Shown: piece by piece, positions 8,788-15,651 of the stretch
Layout of the letters: every line of letters begins with the position of its first letter
Numbering within the stretch: the first letter of the stretch is position 1
Source: Bacillota bacterium
GTDB taxonomy: Bacteria > Bacillota > Clostridia > Acetivibrionales > DSM-1351
Direction of reading: 5' to 3'
Length of the DNA stretch: 35,984 bases
NCBI GenBank assembly: GCA_023391425.1
Contig: JAEWAX010000075.1
Coordinates: forward strand, 1-35,984
Notes under the pieces: model-generated
The model's input: only the letters and a program-made list of their open reading frames with translations
Databases searched by the model: none
Told to the model about the DNA's origin: nothing
Made by a program: the position numbers and the translations under genes

Positions 8788-8893
8788 TAGCGCTAGGTTC
8801 AGAAAAATTCATCTGAACTCTCTATTCAGGGCAATAGCGCAGCTTATCTCCCGCTTAAATAAGGGGGAGTAATAGCGGCGGTAGATATTGGAT
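8788..8893 (+). ncRNA. structured leader motif, copy 1
   Basis: Domain 1: an outer stem GCGCTA (8790-8795) / TAGCGC (8835-8840) encloses GTTCAGA / TCTGAAC. Domain 2: AGCTTATCTCCC and GGGGGAGTAATAGC form a long hairpin (8841-8877). Then comes the tail AGCGGCGGTAGATATTGG. The same hairpin-plus-tail occurs at 18911-18973 and 20181-20230. It lies 95 nt before the lipid kinase start, in its presumed 5' leader. I do not recognise it as a known riboswitch. Confidence 0.5.
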
Positions 8894-8986
8894 AAATAAA
8901 ATTGATTTTATATGTAAATTCATTTATTATAAGTAAAAGAGATAGTAAAAATGTGTAGTTTTGTATTATTAAGGGGAGGATAGACC

Positions 8987-9889
8987 TTGAGAAACGCATT
9001 ATTTGTGTATAACCCTATTTCGGGAGGGCATAAAATTCCACATGAGTTAGATTACATATTGGCCTCATTTCAGAAGAATGGGGTACTCATCCAGCCATAC
9101 AGAATAATCGATGCAAACAATGAGTATCTTATAAATATAATGAAATCTGGATTGTATGATTTTGTTGTTGCATCTGGTGGAGATGGAACTATAAATTTTG
9201 TAGCAAATATACTTTTAAATAACGGAATTAAGATACCAATTGGTGTAATCCCATCAGGAACATGCAATGACTTTGCAAAGAGTCTTGGTATAAACTCTTT
9301 AAAGGAGAGCATTGATATAATTCTTAGTGGTAAAACATTAGACTGTGATGTTGGTTATATAAACGATTCACAATATTTTTTGAGTACTTTCGCAGGAGGA
9401 AACTTAGTAGACGTATCCTTTAGTACAAATAGTGATTTAAAAAAGAATTTCGGACCTTTTGCCTATTATCTTAAAGGCTTATCAGAGGTAGCTAATATTA
9501 GAAGTTTTGATCTTAAAGTCGTTGCTGATGAGCATATTGTAGAAGGTAGGTTTATATTATTTTTAATTGTCAACGGTAAACAAGCGGCTGGATTTCCTAA
9601 CTTATTAAATGAAGCTGATTTTACAGATGGATATATGGATATTATTCTTGTTAAAAAATGTTCAAATATTAACCTGGCAAGCATTTTCTTTAAGGTATTA
9701 AGCAAAGAATCAATGAATGATAAAAACGTAATTATTCTAAAAGCAAAGAAATGTGAGATTACTAGCAAATCACCTGTAGCACTTACAGTTGATGGTGAAA
9801 AGTCAGAGCTTTTTCCAGCGAATATTGAATTTAAGCATAAAGTTTTAGAGGTTTTTGTTCCCCAAAATGTAGTTGATTCGAATAATTAG
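8987..9889 (+). CDS. diacylglycerol kinase-family lipid kinase (YegS/DagK type)
   Basis: 300 residues with a TTG start behind a strong GGGGAGGA site. Family motifs: YNPISGG at the N-terminus, ASGGDGTINFVAN (nucleotide-binding GGDGT, about 61-73), IPSGTCNDFAKSLG (usually GTANDFAR), then the beta-sandwich C-terminal domain with NGKQAAGFPNLLNEADFTDG and LTVDGE. The enzyme phosphorylates diacylglycerol or a related lipid with ATP at the membrane, recycling lipid into phospholipid synthesis; the exact substrate cannot be read from sequence. It is a single gene with its own terminator and a structured leader upstream. Confidence 0.9.
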   Translation: MRNALFVYNPISGGHKIPHELDYILASFQKNGVLIQPYRIIDANNEYLINIMKSGLYDFVVASGGDGTINFVANILLNNGIKIPIGVIPSGTCNDFAKSLGINSLKESIDIILSGKTLDCDVGYINDSQYFLSTFAGGNLVDVSFSTNSDLKKNFGPFAYYLKGLSEVANIRSFDLKVVADEHIVEGRFILFLIVNGKQAAGFPNLLNEADFTDGYMDIILVKKCSNINLASIFFKVLSKESMNDKNVIILKAKKCEITSKSPVALTVDGEKSELFPANIEFKHKVLEVFVPQNVVDSNN

Positions 9890-9898
9890 TTATTAATT

Positions 9899-9951
9899 AA
9901 GGCTCTGCCGTAAATATTAATTTACAGGAATTTTTATGGCAGGGCCTTTTT
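9899..9951 (+). terminator. terminator after the lipid kinase gene
   Basis: AAGGCTCTGCC pairs with GGCAGGGCCTT across a ~29-nt loop, followed by TTTTT. Confidence 0.8.
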
Positions 9952-10025
9952 GCATGTTTTTACTTAAGAGAGCAGAGGCTAGCTAAGACCACTACAAACC
10001 GAACTTAGCGAAAATGAACTCGTAA

Positions 10026-10271
10026 TTAATACATCTGGTGCTTAGTATCTATAAATGAAACGAGCAACTGATTTCGTCCGTTAACGAGAGTCTTTCGTAC
10101 ATAATACCCGCTGTTTGCAAGGGTCTCATAAAACTTATCAGCTTGATGAAAATAATTATTGCCTATATCAAGAATCAAGGTTTCTCCTTGTTTTAGCTTA
10201 CTTTGCACTACTTCAAGAATATTTATTTCATTTAAGCTTTCAGTATTTATTATGTTGTTTTGTAACTCCAT
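10026..10271 (-). CDS. hypothetical protein, 81 residues
   Basis: Start chosen at 10271 (MELQNN), which follows AGAGGTG at good spacing; the open frame extends 12 codons upstream without a better site. The protein has an amphipathic N-terminus, then alternating helix and strand: ILEVVQSKLKQ (helix), ETLILDIG (strand), KFYETLANSGYYV (helix with strand) and NQLLVSFID (strand). That beta-alpha-beta pattern resembles small TusA-like folds, but no defining Cys-Pro motif is present, so I assign no function. It is flanked by convergent and divergent genes and stands alone. Confidence 0.65.
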   Translation of the reverse strand: MELQNNIINTESLNEINILEVVQSKLKQGETLILDIGNNYFHQADKFYETLANSGYYVRKTLVNGRNQLLVSFIDTKHQMY

Positions 10272-10519
10272 TTTAAAAACACCTCTTTTTTTATTTATAA
10301 ACACCAAATAATAACTTTTTATGTTTACTGAAGAAATAAGATATTTTTCTAGTGTTTCTTAAAACTATTATCTACCTATAACAAAAAAAATATTAGCTAA
10401 TAATTTTTAAATAACACAATTTGAACTCAGTAGTATTTTTGAAAAATTTTGTATAAATATTTCTATTATTGGCTAATATAATATTGACCTCACAAAATAC
10501 ATTTTGACCCCCTTTACGT

Positions 10520-10550
10520 GGTTAGTCGATAGCGACTAACCTCTTTTTTT
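10520..10550 (+). terminator. orphan intrinsic terminator
   Basis: A perfect 9-bp stem GGTTAGTCG / CGACTAACC with an ATAG loop is followed by TCTTTTTTT. No + strand gene ends upstream (the neighbour at 10026-10271 is on the other strand), so it may end a small RNA or leader transcript. Confidence 0.82.
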
Positions 10551-10572
10551 GAAATCCATATCAAAAATAGTG

Positions 10573-10628
10573 TTGACAATCCAATAAAAAAAATATATAT
10601 TAAATATACATTTTAAAGTATATTAAAT
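10573..10628 (+). promoter_or_regulatory. ROK gene promoter with overlapping palindromic operator
   Basis: TTGACA at 10573-10578, a 17-nt spacer and TATATT at 10596-10601 form a strong sigma-A promoter. Overlapping its -10 is an 11-bp-arm inverted repeat (10599-10609 with 10618-10628, one mismatch, 8-nt centre): ATTAAATATAC and GTATATTAAAT. A close copy lies upstream of the MATE gene. Autorepression by the ROK protein is the simplest reading. Confidence 0.75.
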
Positions 10629-10705
10629 AACTTCTGTTATGATATTGTTTTAAATGAATGGTTTAAGTATGGAGAATATAGATTATGAGAGGTGTTTTAC
10701 ATTAA

Positions 10706-11662
10706 ATGAAAGAAAGCCCAGCACATTTTGAACTGGTAAAAAAACAAAACAAAAAGGTAATCAGAAATCTGCTTCATATTGAAAGCTCACTTAGTGTATC
10801 GCAGCTTGCAGAACGAGCTGAACTAAGTTATCCAACTGTATCGCAATTGCTAAAAGAATTGCATAAAAGTGGCGAAGTACAGGTTATTTCTGAAAAAGAA
10901 AGCTGTGGAGGTCGCCCGGGTATAAGGTATGAATTAAATTATGAATATCAGTATGCTGCAATTATGTATTTTAAAGACTGGTATTTGAAATGTTCTATTT
11001 ATAATGCTGGTGGTATTAGGGTTGAACAGAAAGAAATGCTTATAGATGAGAATATTACAGTTGATCGTCTGGTTTCCTTTATTGAAAGCATAAAAGGACA
11101 ATATAAAGCGTTATCTGCTATAGGCTTTGGAATACCTGGTGTGGCTCTTGATGGAGAAATTAAATTCTTGCCTAAATTCAAAAATCTTGAGGGAAAGTAT
11201 CTTTATCAGGTAATTACAGAGAAATTCGCAATTAATATCATTATTGAGAACGATATTAATGCAATTGCAATGGCGGAAACTGATAAATGGGAAAGTTTTG
11301 CACATGTTATTGAAATCGATGGATGTATAGGGGCAGGTATTGTATTAAAAGGTGAGCTTCTCCGGGGAACTAGAGGATATGCCGGAGAAATGGAATACCT
11401 TTGTAATAATATGAGTGATAGAATTTTGTCATTTGCTCAGGCTATACAGGCTATTATATGCGTTTTGGATTTTAATGAAATAATTATTACAGCTGATGGT
11501 TTCGGAGAATCAGAAATCGTGTGTATACAAGAAAAACTAAAAAATATGTTACCCAAGGATAGAATGCCAGAGCTTCATATAGTTGATAATGCGTTTGATA
11601 TGTATGAAAAAGGTTTACTAAAATTTGTTATGCAAAAATGGAAAACCGAAACTAAAGATTGA
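10706..11662 (+). CDS. ROK-family transcriptional regulator (NagC/XylR type)
   Basis: 318 residues. An N-terminal winged helix-turn-helix (about 18-70; LSVSQLAERAELSYPTVSQLLKELHKSGEV) is followed by a ROK sugar-kinase-like domain (about 90-300; AIGFGIPGVALDGE, ENDINAIAMAE, GCIGAGIVLKGELLRGTRGYAGEMEYL). The protein is shorter than typical ROK regulators (~380-400), and the Cys-rich zinc motif that normally follows the GxAGExGH region is missing: GEMEYLC runs directly into a helical segment. ROK repressors are usually induced by sugars; here the neighbour is a MATE exporter with a shared operator, so the inducer may be an exported small molecule. Confidence 0.88.
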   Translation: MKESPAHFELVKKQNKKVIRNLLHIESSLSVSQLAERAELSYPTVSQLLKELHKSGEVQVISEKESCGGRPGIRYELNYEYQYAAIMYFKDWYLKCSIYNAGGIRVEQKEMLIDENITVDRLVSFIESIKGQYKALSAIGFGIPGVALDGEIKFLPKFKNLEGKYLYQVITEKFAINIIIENDINAIAMAETDKWESFAHVIEIDGCIGAGIVLKGELLRGTRGYAGEMEYLCNNMSDRILSFAQAIQAIICVLDFNEIIITADGFGESEIVCIQEKLKNMLPKDRMPELHIVDNAFDMYEKGLLKFVMQKWKTETKD

Positions 11663-11709
11663 AGAAGTACTAATTGGCTTAAGACAAATACAGCAATTCA
11701 TGCAATATT

Positions 11710-11738
11710 ATTAAATATACTTTAAAAAGTAATTTAAT
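11710..11738 (+). promoter_or_regulatory. second ROK-type operator, upstream of the MATE gene
   Basis: ATTAAATATAC (11710-11720), an 8-nt A+T centre, then GTAATTTAAT (11729-11738). The left arm is identical to the site at 10599 and the right arm is a slightly degenerate copy. It lies 62 nt before the MATE start codon. Confidence 0.65.
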
Positions 11739-11800
11739 AATGCCTGCAATTTTAACAAAAAGAATAAATATATAATAATTTAGAAAGCGAGATTTCAAAG

Positions 11801-13147
11801 ATGATAAAAATGGAACTAAAGGGAAATGAGGGCTACAGCAGAATTAAGCAGATTTTAAAAATTGCATTTCCGTTAATGATTCAGGGAATTGTTTTTCAGC
11901 TTCAGTCTCTTACAGATAAAGCTTTTTTAGGTAATATTGATACAAAGTATGTATCTGCAATAGGAGCTGCTCAAATACCTTTAAATGCAACATTAGATAG
12001 CTTGGTAGCAATTTGTACCGGACTTGCAATTATTATCGCAAGACTATACGGCGCAGGTGATGAGAAGAAAATCAAGAAATATACGAAATGTACAATTTTC
12101 TACAATTCAATATTTGGAATTGCCATTTTTATTGCCTGGCAATTTGGGGCACATGATATACTATCCTTTTTCCAGGTAGATAAATCGATTATTGATTATA
12201 GTGTACAATATATAAAAATAAGTTCCTTTTATCTGCTTTTATTGGGTATTGATTCGTCATTGCAGGCAATGCTTCAGGGAATGGGTAAAACAAAGCCCAT
12301 TATGTATGCCGGTATACTAAAGGTAGGACTTAATATATTATTGTCTTGGATATTAATATTCGGTCATCTGGGTTTCCCTGCAATGTATGTTACCGGTGCT
12401 GCGTTGGGAATGCTAATAGCCAACATAGTTTCAGCTCTGATGGTAGTAATATATTGCTTTGTGATAAAAAAGACGTATTTCAATTTACATAAAGATAATA
12501 TGCTATGGTTTCAGGGAAAACCTTATAAAGATGTCTTTAGCCTTGGTATTCCAACAGGATTAGAGTATCTACTCTGGAACGTATCAAATCTGATGTTAAT
12601 TCGTCTGATAAATGGCTTTAGTTATCGTGAAATGGCAATTTATACATTAACCTTCGGATTGCAATGCATAATATTTGCCCTTTTCAGCGGGAGTGGCAGA
12701 GCAGCTCTAACTTCAATAGGACAGAGCCTAGGTGCTGGAAACCGAAAAATGGCAAACAGTTTTTTCTATAGTAGTATGCTTCTGAACTTTATAATTGTAG
12801 TTTTTGCAGGAGTCATTTTCTTCATATTTCCTGAAAAAATACTTGGCATTTTTTCAAAAGATACTGCTCTTATTACTAGAACGGTTCCGTACTTATGTTT
12901 TACAGCTGTGATTATGTTATCCCAAAGTATGAACGTTATTTGCGGGAATGCAATTCGTGCAAATAATGATACCAAATGGATGCTGATTTCACAGATACTT
13001 GGCTCAATAATTGTAATTAGCGTATCATGGTTTCTAGTAAAAGTGATGCATCTAGGCATGATTGCTATTTACATTACATTATTCCTCGATGAGACAATAA
13101 GGGGACTAGTTAACTATTTATATTACATAAAACGTTACAGAGGATAA
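11801..13147 (+). CDS. MATE-family multidrug/metabolite exporter
   Basis: 448 residues with about 12 hydrophobic helices in two homologous halves. MATE features: an N-terminal helix with LMIQGIVFQLQSLTDKAFLGNID, the following SAIGAAQIPLNATL segment, and GQSLGAGNRKMANS in the second half matching the conserved GQNxGAGN loop. These carriers export drugs or metabolites in exchange for Na+ or H+ across the cytoplasmic membrane. The ribosome binding site is weak. It lies 138 nt after the ROK regulator on the same strand, behind an operator-like palindrome shared with that gene, so it is probably the regulator's main target. Confidence 0.92.
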   Translation: MIKMELKGNEGYSRIKQILKIAFPLMIQGIVFQLQSLTDKAFLGNIDTKYVSAIGAAQIPLNATLDSLVAICTGLAIIIARLYGAGDEKKIKKYTKCTIFYNSIFGIAIFIAWQFGAHDILSFFQVDKSIIDYSVQYIKISSFYLLLLGIDSSLQAMLQGMGKTKPIMYAGILKVGLNILLSWILIFGHLGFPAMYVTGAALGMLIANIVSALMVVIYCFVIKKTYFNLHKDNMLWFQGKPYKDVFSLGIPTGLEYLLWNVSNLMLIRLINGFSYREMAIYTLTFGLQCIIFALFSGSGRAALTSIGQSLGAGNRKMANSFFYSSMLLNFIIVVFAGVIFFIFPEKILGIFSKDTALITRTVPYLCFTAVIMLSQSMNVICGNAIRANNDTKWMLISQILGSIIVISVSWFLVKVMHLGMIAIYITLFLDETIRGLVNYLYYIKRYRG

Positions 13148-13319
13148 GTGTTATACTTAGAATGTAAAATTGAGCCGAAAAAGGTAATTAAATGTGCTGT
13201 TTGAAAAACTGAATAATTCAAACATGAATAATTTAAACACTTGTATTTTACAAAGGATTTGATGATAATAAGTATATATAAATAGTTAATAAATGTTTTA
13301 ACCATGGAGGTTATATAAA

Positions 13320-13976
13320 ATGATGAAACTTGCAGGTTTAATAGACCACACCGCATTAAAGCCTGATACTACAAAGGAACAAATAATGAAGCTTTGTAGT
13401 GAAGCTATAGAGTATGGATTTGCGTCGGTATGTGTAAATCCTTGCTATGTCAAACTTTGTAGTGAGCTTTTAAAAAATAGTAGGGTAAAGGTATGTACAG
13501 TTATTGGCTTCCCTATAGGAGCTACAACAACGGCAACGAAGGTAGCTGAAGCAAGTGAAGCAATAGGAAATGGTGCTACTGAGGTTGATATGGTAATAAA
13601 TGTTGGAGCCATTAAATCAGGGGATTTTGATTTCGTTGAAAAAGACATAAAAGCCGTTGTTCAGGCAGCTAAAGGGAAGGCCCTCGTTAAGGTAATTCTT
13701 GAGACCTGTCTACTTACAGAGGAAGAAAAGAAAATGAGCTGTCAAATTTGTAAGGAAGTAGGTGCAGATTTTGTTAAGACATCAACGGGCTTTAGTTCTG
13801 GTGGCGCTACAGTAGAGGATGTTAAACTAATGAGGTCTATAGTTAAACCTTATCTAGGGGTAAAGGCATCAGGCGGTATACGTGATTATGCAACTGCAAA
13901 TGCTATGGTTGAAGCTGGAGCTAGTAGAATTGGAGCAAGTGCTTCAGTCGCAATAGCAAATGAGGAAAATGCATAG
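13320..13976 (+). CDS. deoC: deoxyribose-phosphate aldolase DeoC
   Basis: 218 residues, normal length. It splits 2-deoxyribose 5-phosphate into glyceraldehyde 3-phosphate and acetaldehyde in nucleoside catabolism. Motifs: LIDHTALKPD at the N-terminus, VCVNPCYV, VIGFPIGATTTATKVAE, EVDMVINVG (catalytic Asp), LVKVILET, the Schiff-base lysine in DFVKTSTGFSSGGAT, and GVKASGGIRD with the second active-site lysine. GGAGG lies 11 nt before the ATG. It stands alone rather than in a deo operon. Its last codons are the first unit of a short tandem repeat that runs past the stop. Confidence 0.97.
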   Translation: MMKLAGLIDHTALKPDTTKEQIMKLCSEAIEYGFASVCVNPCYVKLCSELLKNSRVKVCTVIGFPIGATTTATKVAEASEAIGNGATEVDMVINVGAIKSGDFDFVEKDIKAVVQAAKGKALVKVILETCLLTEEEKKMSCQICKEVGADFVKTSTGFSSGGATVEDVKLMRSIVKPYLGVKASGGIRDYATANAMVEAGASRIGASASVAIANEENA

Positions 13977-14053
13977 ACAAAAAAGAGTTTATAAATGAAG
14001 ATATGCATAGACAAAAAGAGTTTATAAATGAGGAAAATACTTAGACAACAAAG
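13960..14053 (+). repeat. tandem repeat over the deoC 3' end
   Basis: Two full imperfect units of 35 and 33 nt (13960-13994, 13995-14027) and a partial third (14028-14053), each starting ATGARGA and containing TAGACAA followed by AAGAGTTTATAA. The deoC stop codon is in the first unit, so the 3' end of the gene has been copied downstream. There are too few units and no spacers, so this is not a CRISPR array. Confidence 0.85.
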
Positions 14054-14100
14054 ATGTTACAATTTATAATGTACAAACCTGATAATTAAAATAACTAAAT

Positions 14101-14147
14101 AATAACTCAACTCTCCTCTAATATCCATCTGGGAAAGTTGAGTTATT
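14101..14147. terminator. bidirectional terminator between deoC and dfx
   Basis: A perfect 12-bp inverted repeat AATAACTCAACT / AGTTGAGTTATT around a 23-nt loop lies between two convergent genes. U-tracts are short. Confidence 0.65.
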
Positions 14148-14162
14148 AATTTTAAGAAAGAA

Positions 14163-14543
14163 CTATTTAACATCCGCCTTCCATAATCCATGTAAATTGC
14201 AGTAAGCATAAACCTCTGCATTTTTCTTATCACAGAAAACAGCTTTTGGCTCATCACTAGGTGCAAGAGAAATCCTTTCAGTGCCTTCCTCACCAACAAC
14301 AGCGATCCATTGAATATAATGTGCTTCTGTCATTGGGTGTGCTACGGAACCAATCTCAACATGGATTTTACCATCTTTTCTAATTGCAACTGGAACATGC
14401 TTTTCAACTGCTGCATCGGTAGTATTAGGTACAAGTTCTTCCATTGGCTCACCACAACATACAAGTGTACCTCCACCATTATTTATCAAACCGACTATAT
14501 TACCACAATGCTTACAACGGAAAAAAGAAACCTCTGTTTTCAT
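14163..14543 (-). CDS. dfx: desulfoferrodoxin (class I superoxide reductase)
   Basis: 126 residues. It reduces superoxide to hydrogen peroxide without making O2, a typical defence of anaerobes. The N-terminal desulforedoxin domain carries the Fe(Cys)4 ligands C10, C13, C29 and C30. The catalytic Fe(His)4Cys centre is complete: H49 in EKHVPV, H69 in AHPM, H75 in AHYIQW, C115 and H118 in YCNLHGLW, with E47-K48 next to the site. A GGAGG site precedes the start. It is transcribed away from the DnaA-box element at 14697. Confidence 0.96.
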   Translation of the reverse strand: MKTEVSFFRCKHCGNIVGLINNGGGTLVCCGEPMEELVPNTTDAAVEKHVPVAIRKDGKIHVEIGSVAHPMTEAHYIQWIAVVGEEGTERISLAPSDEPKAVFCDKKNAEVYAYCNLHGLWKADVK

Positions 14544-14696
14544 TAAAAAATCCTCCTAAAAAAATTTTGATAATCATTAAAACTTATTTACTAAGATAAT
14601 TTACTTTATACCCATATTTTATGGTTGATAACACATTTTATGATAGTTCACATACATGTTTCAGTTATAGCAAATGTGTGCACGATGTTAAATTAA

Positions 14697-14788
14697 TGTG
14701 GATAACATAAATGAACAACTCGAGTTTATCCACAGAAGTGCTATATTTTGTGCATAACGCTGTTGATAAAACTATATATGTGGGGATA
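14697..14788 (+). promoter_or_regulatory. DnaA-box element B (five boxes)
   Basis: Boxes read left to right: TGTGGATAA at 14697, TTATCCACA at 14726, TGTGCATAA at 14749, TGTTGATAA at 14761 and TGTGGGGATA at 14779; starts are 29, 23, 12 and 18 nt apart. The element at 19760-19851, read on the other strand, has the same order and exactly the same spacing, with further identity between boxes (ATATTTTGTG, CTATATATGTG). Two boxes are perfect DnaA consensus. It lies between the divergent dfx gene and the gene at 15008. Confidence 0.7.
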
Positions 14789-15007
14789 TCCTGTGATATT
14801 TCATATATGTTATTGTAGATAACGTGAAATTCACTACTCTTCACATTACTTTAAATATTCTATTTTTATAAAGATGGTTTCCTTTTTACAACCGTTCTAT
14901 ATCTGATGTCTGCAAGAAAAAAGCTGTTGAATATTCCTAAATACTGCATTGATACATATGATGTTTTATAAGGTGATGGATTGTTAAAAAAGAGGGGGTA
15001 ATATTAA

Positions 15008-15430
15008 GTGGAAGTTACTGATCCTTTGTCAAAGACAATAATAAAGAGCAACAAGAAAGTAGGAGAAATTCATAAGGAAGCTAAGCAATCTGATTACGGT
15101 AAAAGCTTACCTGAAATACTTGCACAGCAAAATCTAGCAAGCGAATTCTGTAAAAAACTTTACAAAGAGATAAATGAGTTTGGTTTAAGCTTGGACAGTG
15201 AAAGTGAAGTAGCAGTCCGACTTGTTAGTTTCGGAGAAACAGTGCAGTTTGGAATAGAAAGCATTGGTTTTTCAGATCCAAGTCTTATTATTTTTAGTGG
15301 ACATACCTCTGATGGCTCACATGTTCAATTAGTTCAACATATAAGTCAAATAAGTATGTTACTCCTTGCTACACAAAGGTTGAATCCAGAACAGCCTAAA
15401 TTTCCAATTGGATTCCGGCAAGAAGCTTAA
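15008..15430 (+). CDS. hypothetical protein, 140 residues
   Basis: GTG start preceded by GAGGGGGT. There is no signal peptide or membrane segment. The N-terminal ~30 residues are charged and probably flexible. The rest looks like a compact alpha/beta domain: an EILAQQNLASEFCKKLYKEI helix, an EVAVRLVSF strand, VQFGIESIGF and LIIFSGH strands, and a long QLVQHISQISMLLLAT helix. It resembles small conserved clostridial proteins of unknown function; I cannot place it in a family reliably. It stands alone, downstream of DnaA-box element B. Confidence 0.75.
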   Translation: MEVTDPLSKTIIKSNKKVGEIHKEAKQSDYGKSLPEILAQQNLASEFCKKLYKEINEFGLSLDSESEVAVRLVSFGETVQFGIESIGFSDPSLIIFSGHTSDGSHVQLVQHISQISMLLLATQRLNPEQPKFPIGFRQEA

Positions 15431-15504
15431 TACTTCAAAGTCAATACAAGCACAAGCGATATACATCCATCACCTTGCTATTGGTAATATAAGACTAAAC
15501 ATAA

Positions 15505-15593
15505 GTGGACTGTCGCAAAGCAAAATACAATATACTATTAAAACATAATCTTTGAACTATATTGTATCTGCTATAATTTTGCGACAGCCTCAA
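15505..15593. repeat. MITE-like inverted-repeat element, possible terminator
   Basis: About 89 bp bounded by inverted ends: GGACTGTCGCAAAG on the left and, in reverse complement, GAGGCTGTCGCAAAAT on the right. An internal pair ATACAATATA / TATATTGTAT makes a long hairpin. RGNCTGTCGCAAA ends resemble those of IS1182-like elements, so it may be a non-autonomous derivative. It separates convergent genes and could also stop transcription from both sides. Confidence 0.5.
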
Positions 15594-15651
15594 TTTACAG
15601 AATTACATCAGAATCAACAGCTTTGAAATATTTTGATCGGTCATATTATAA

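Noticed and set aside
8788..8893. c-di-GMP-I or other known riboswitch for the leader motif
   Set aside because: A CAGGGCAA string and a GGTAG tail recall GEMM RNAs, but the conserved core and helix order do not fit; no other class I know matches.
13960..14053. CRISPR array
   Set aside because: Units are adjacent without spacers and imperfect; a plain tandem repeat.
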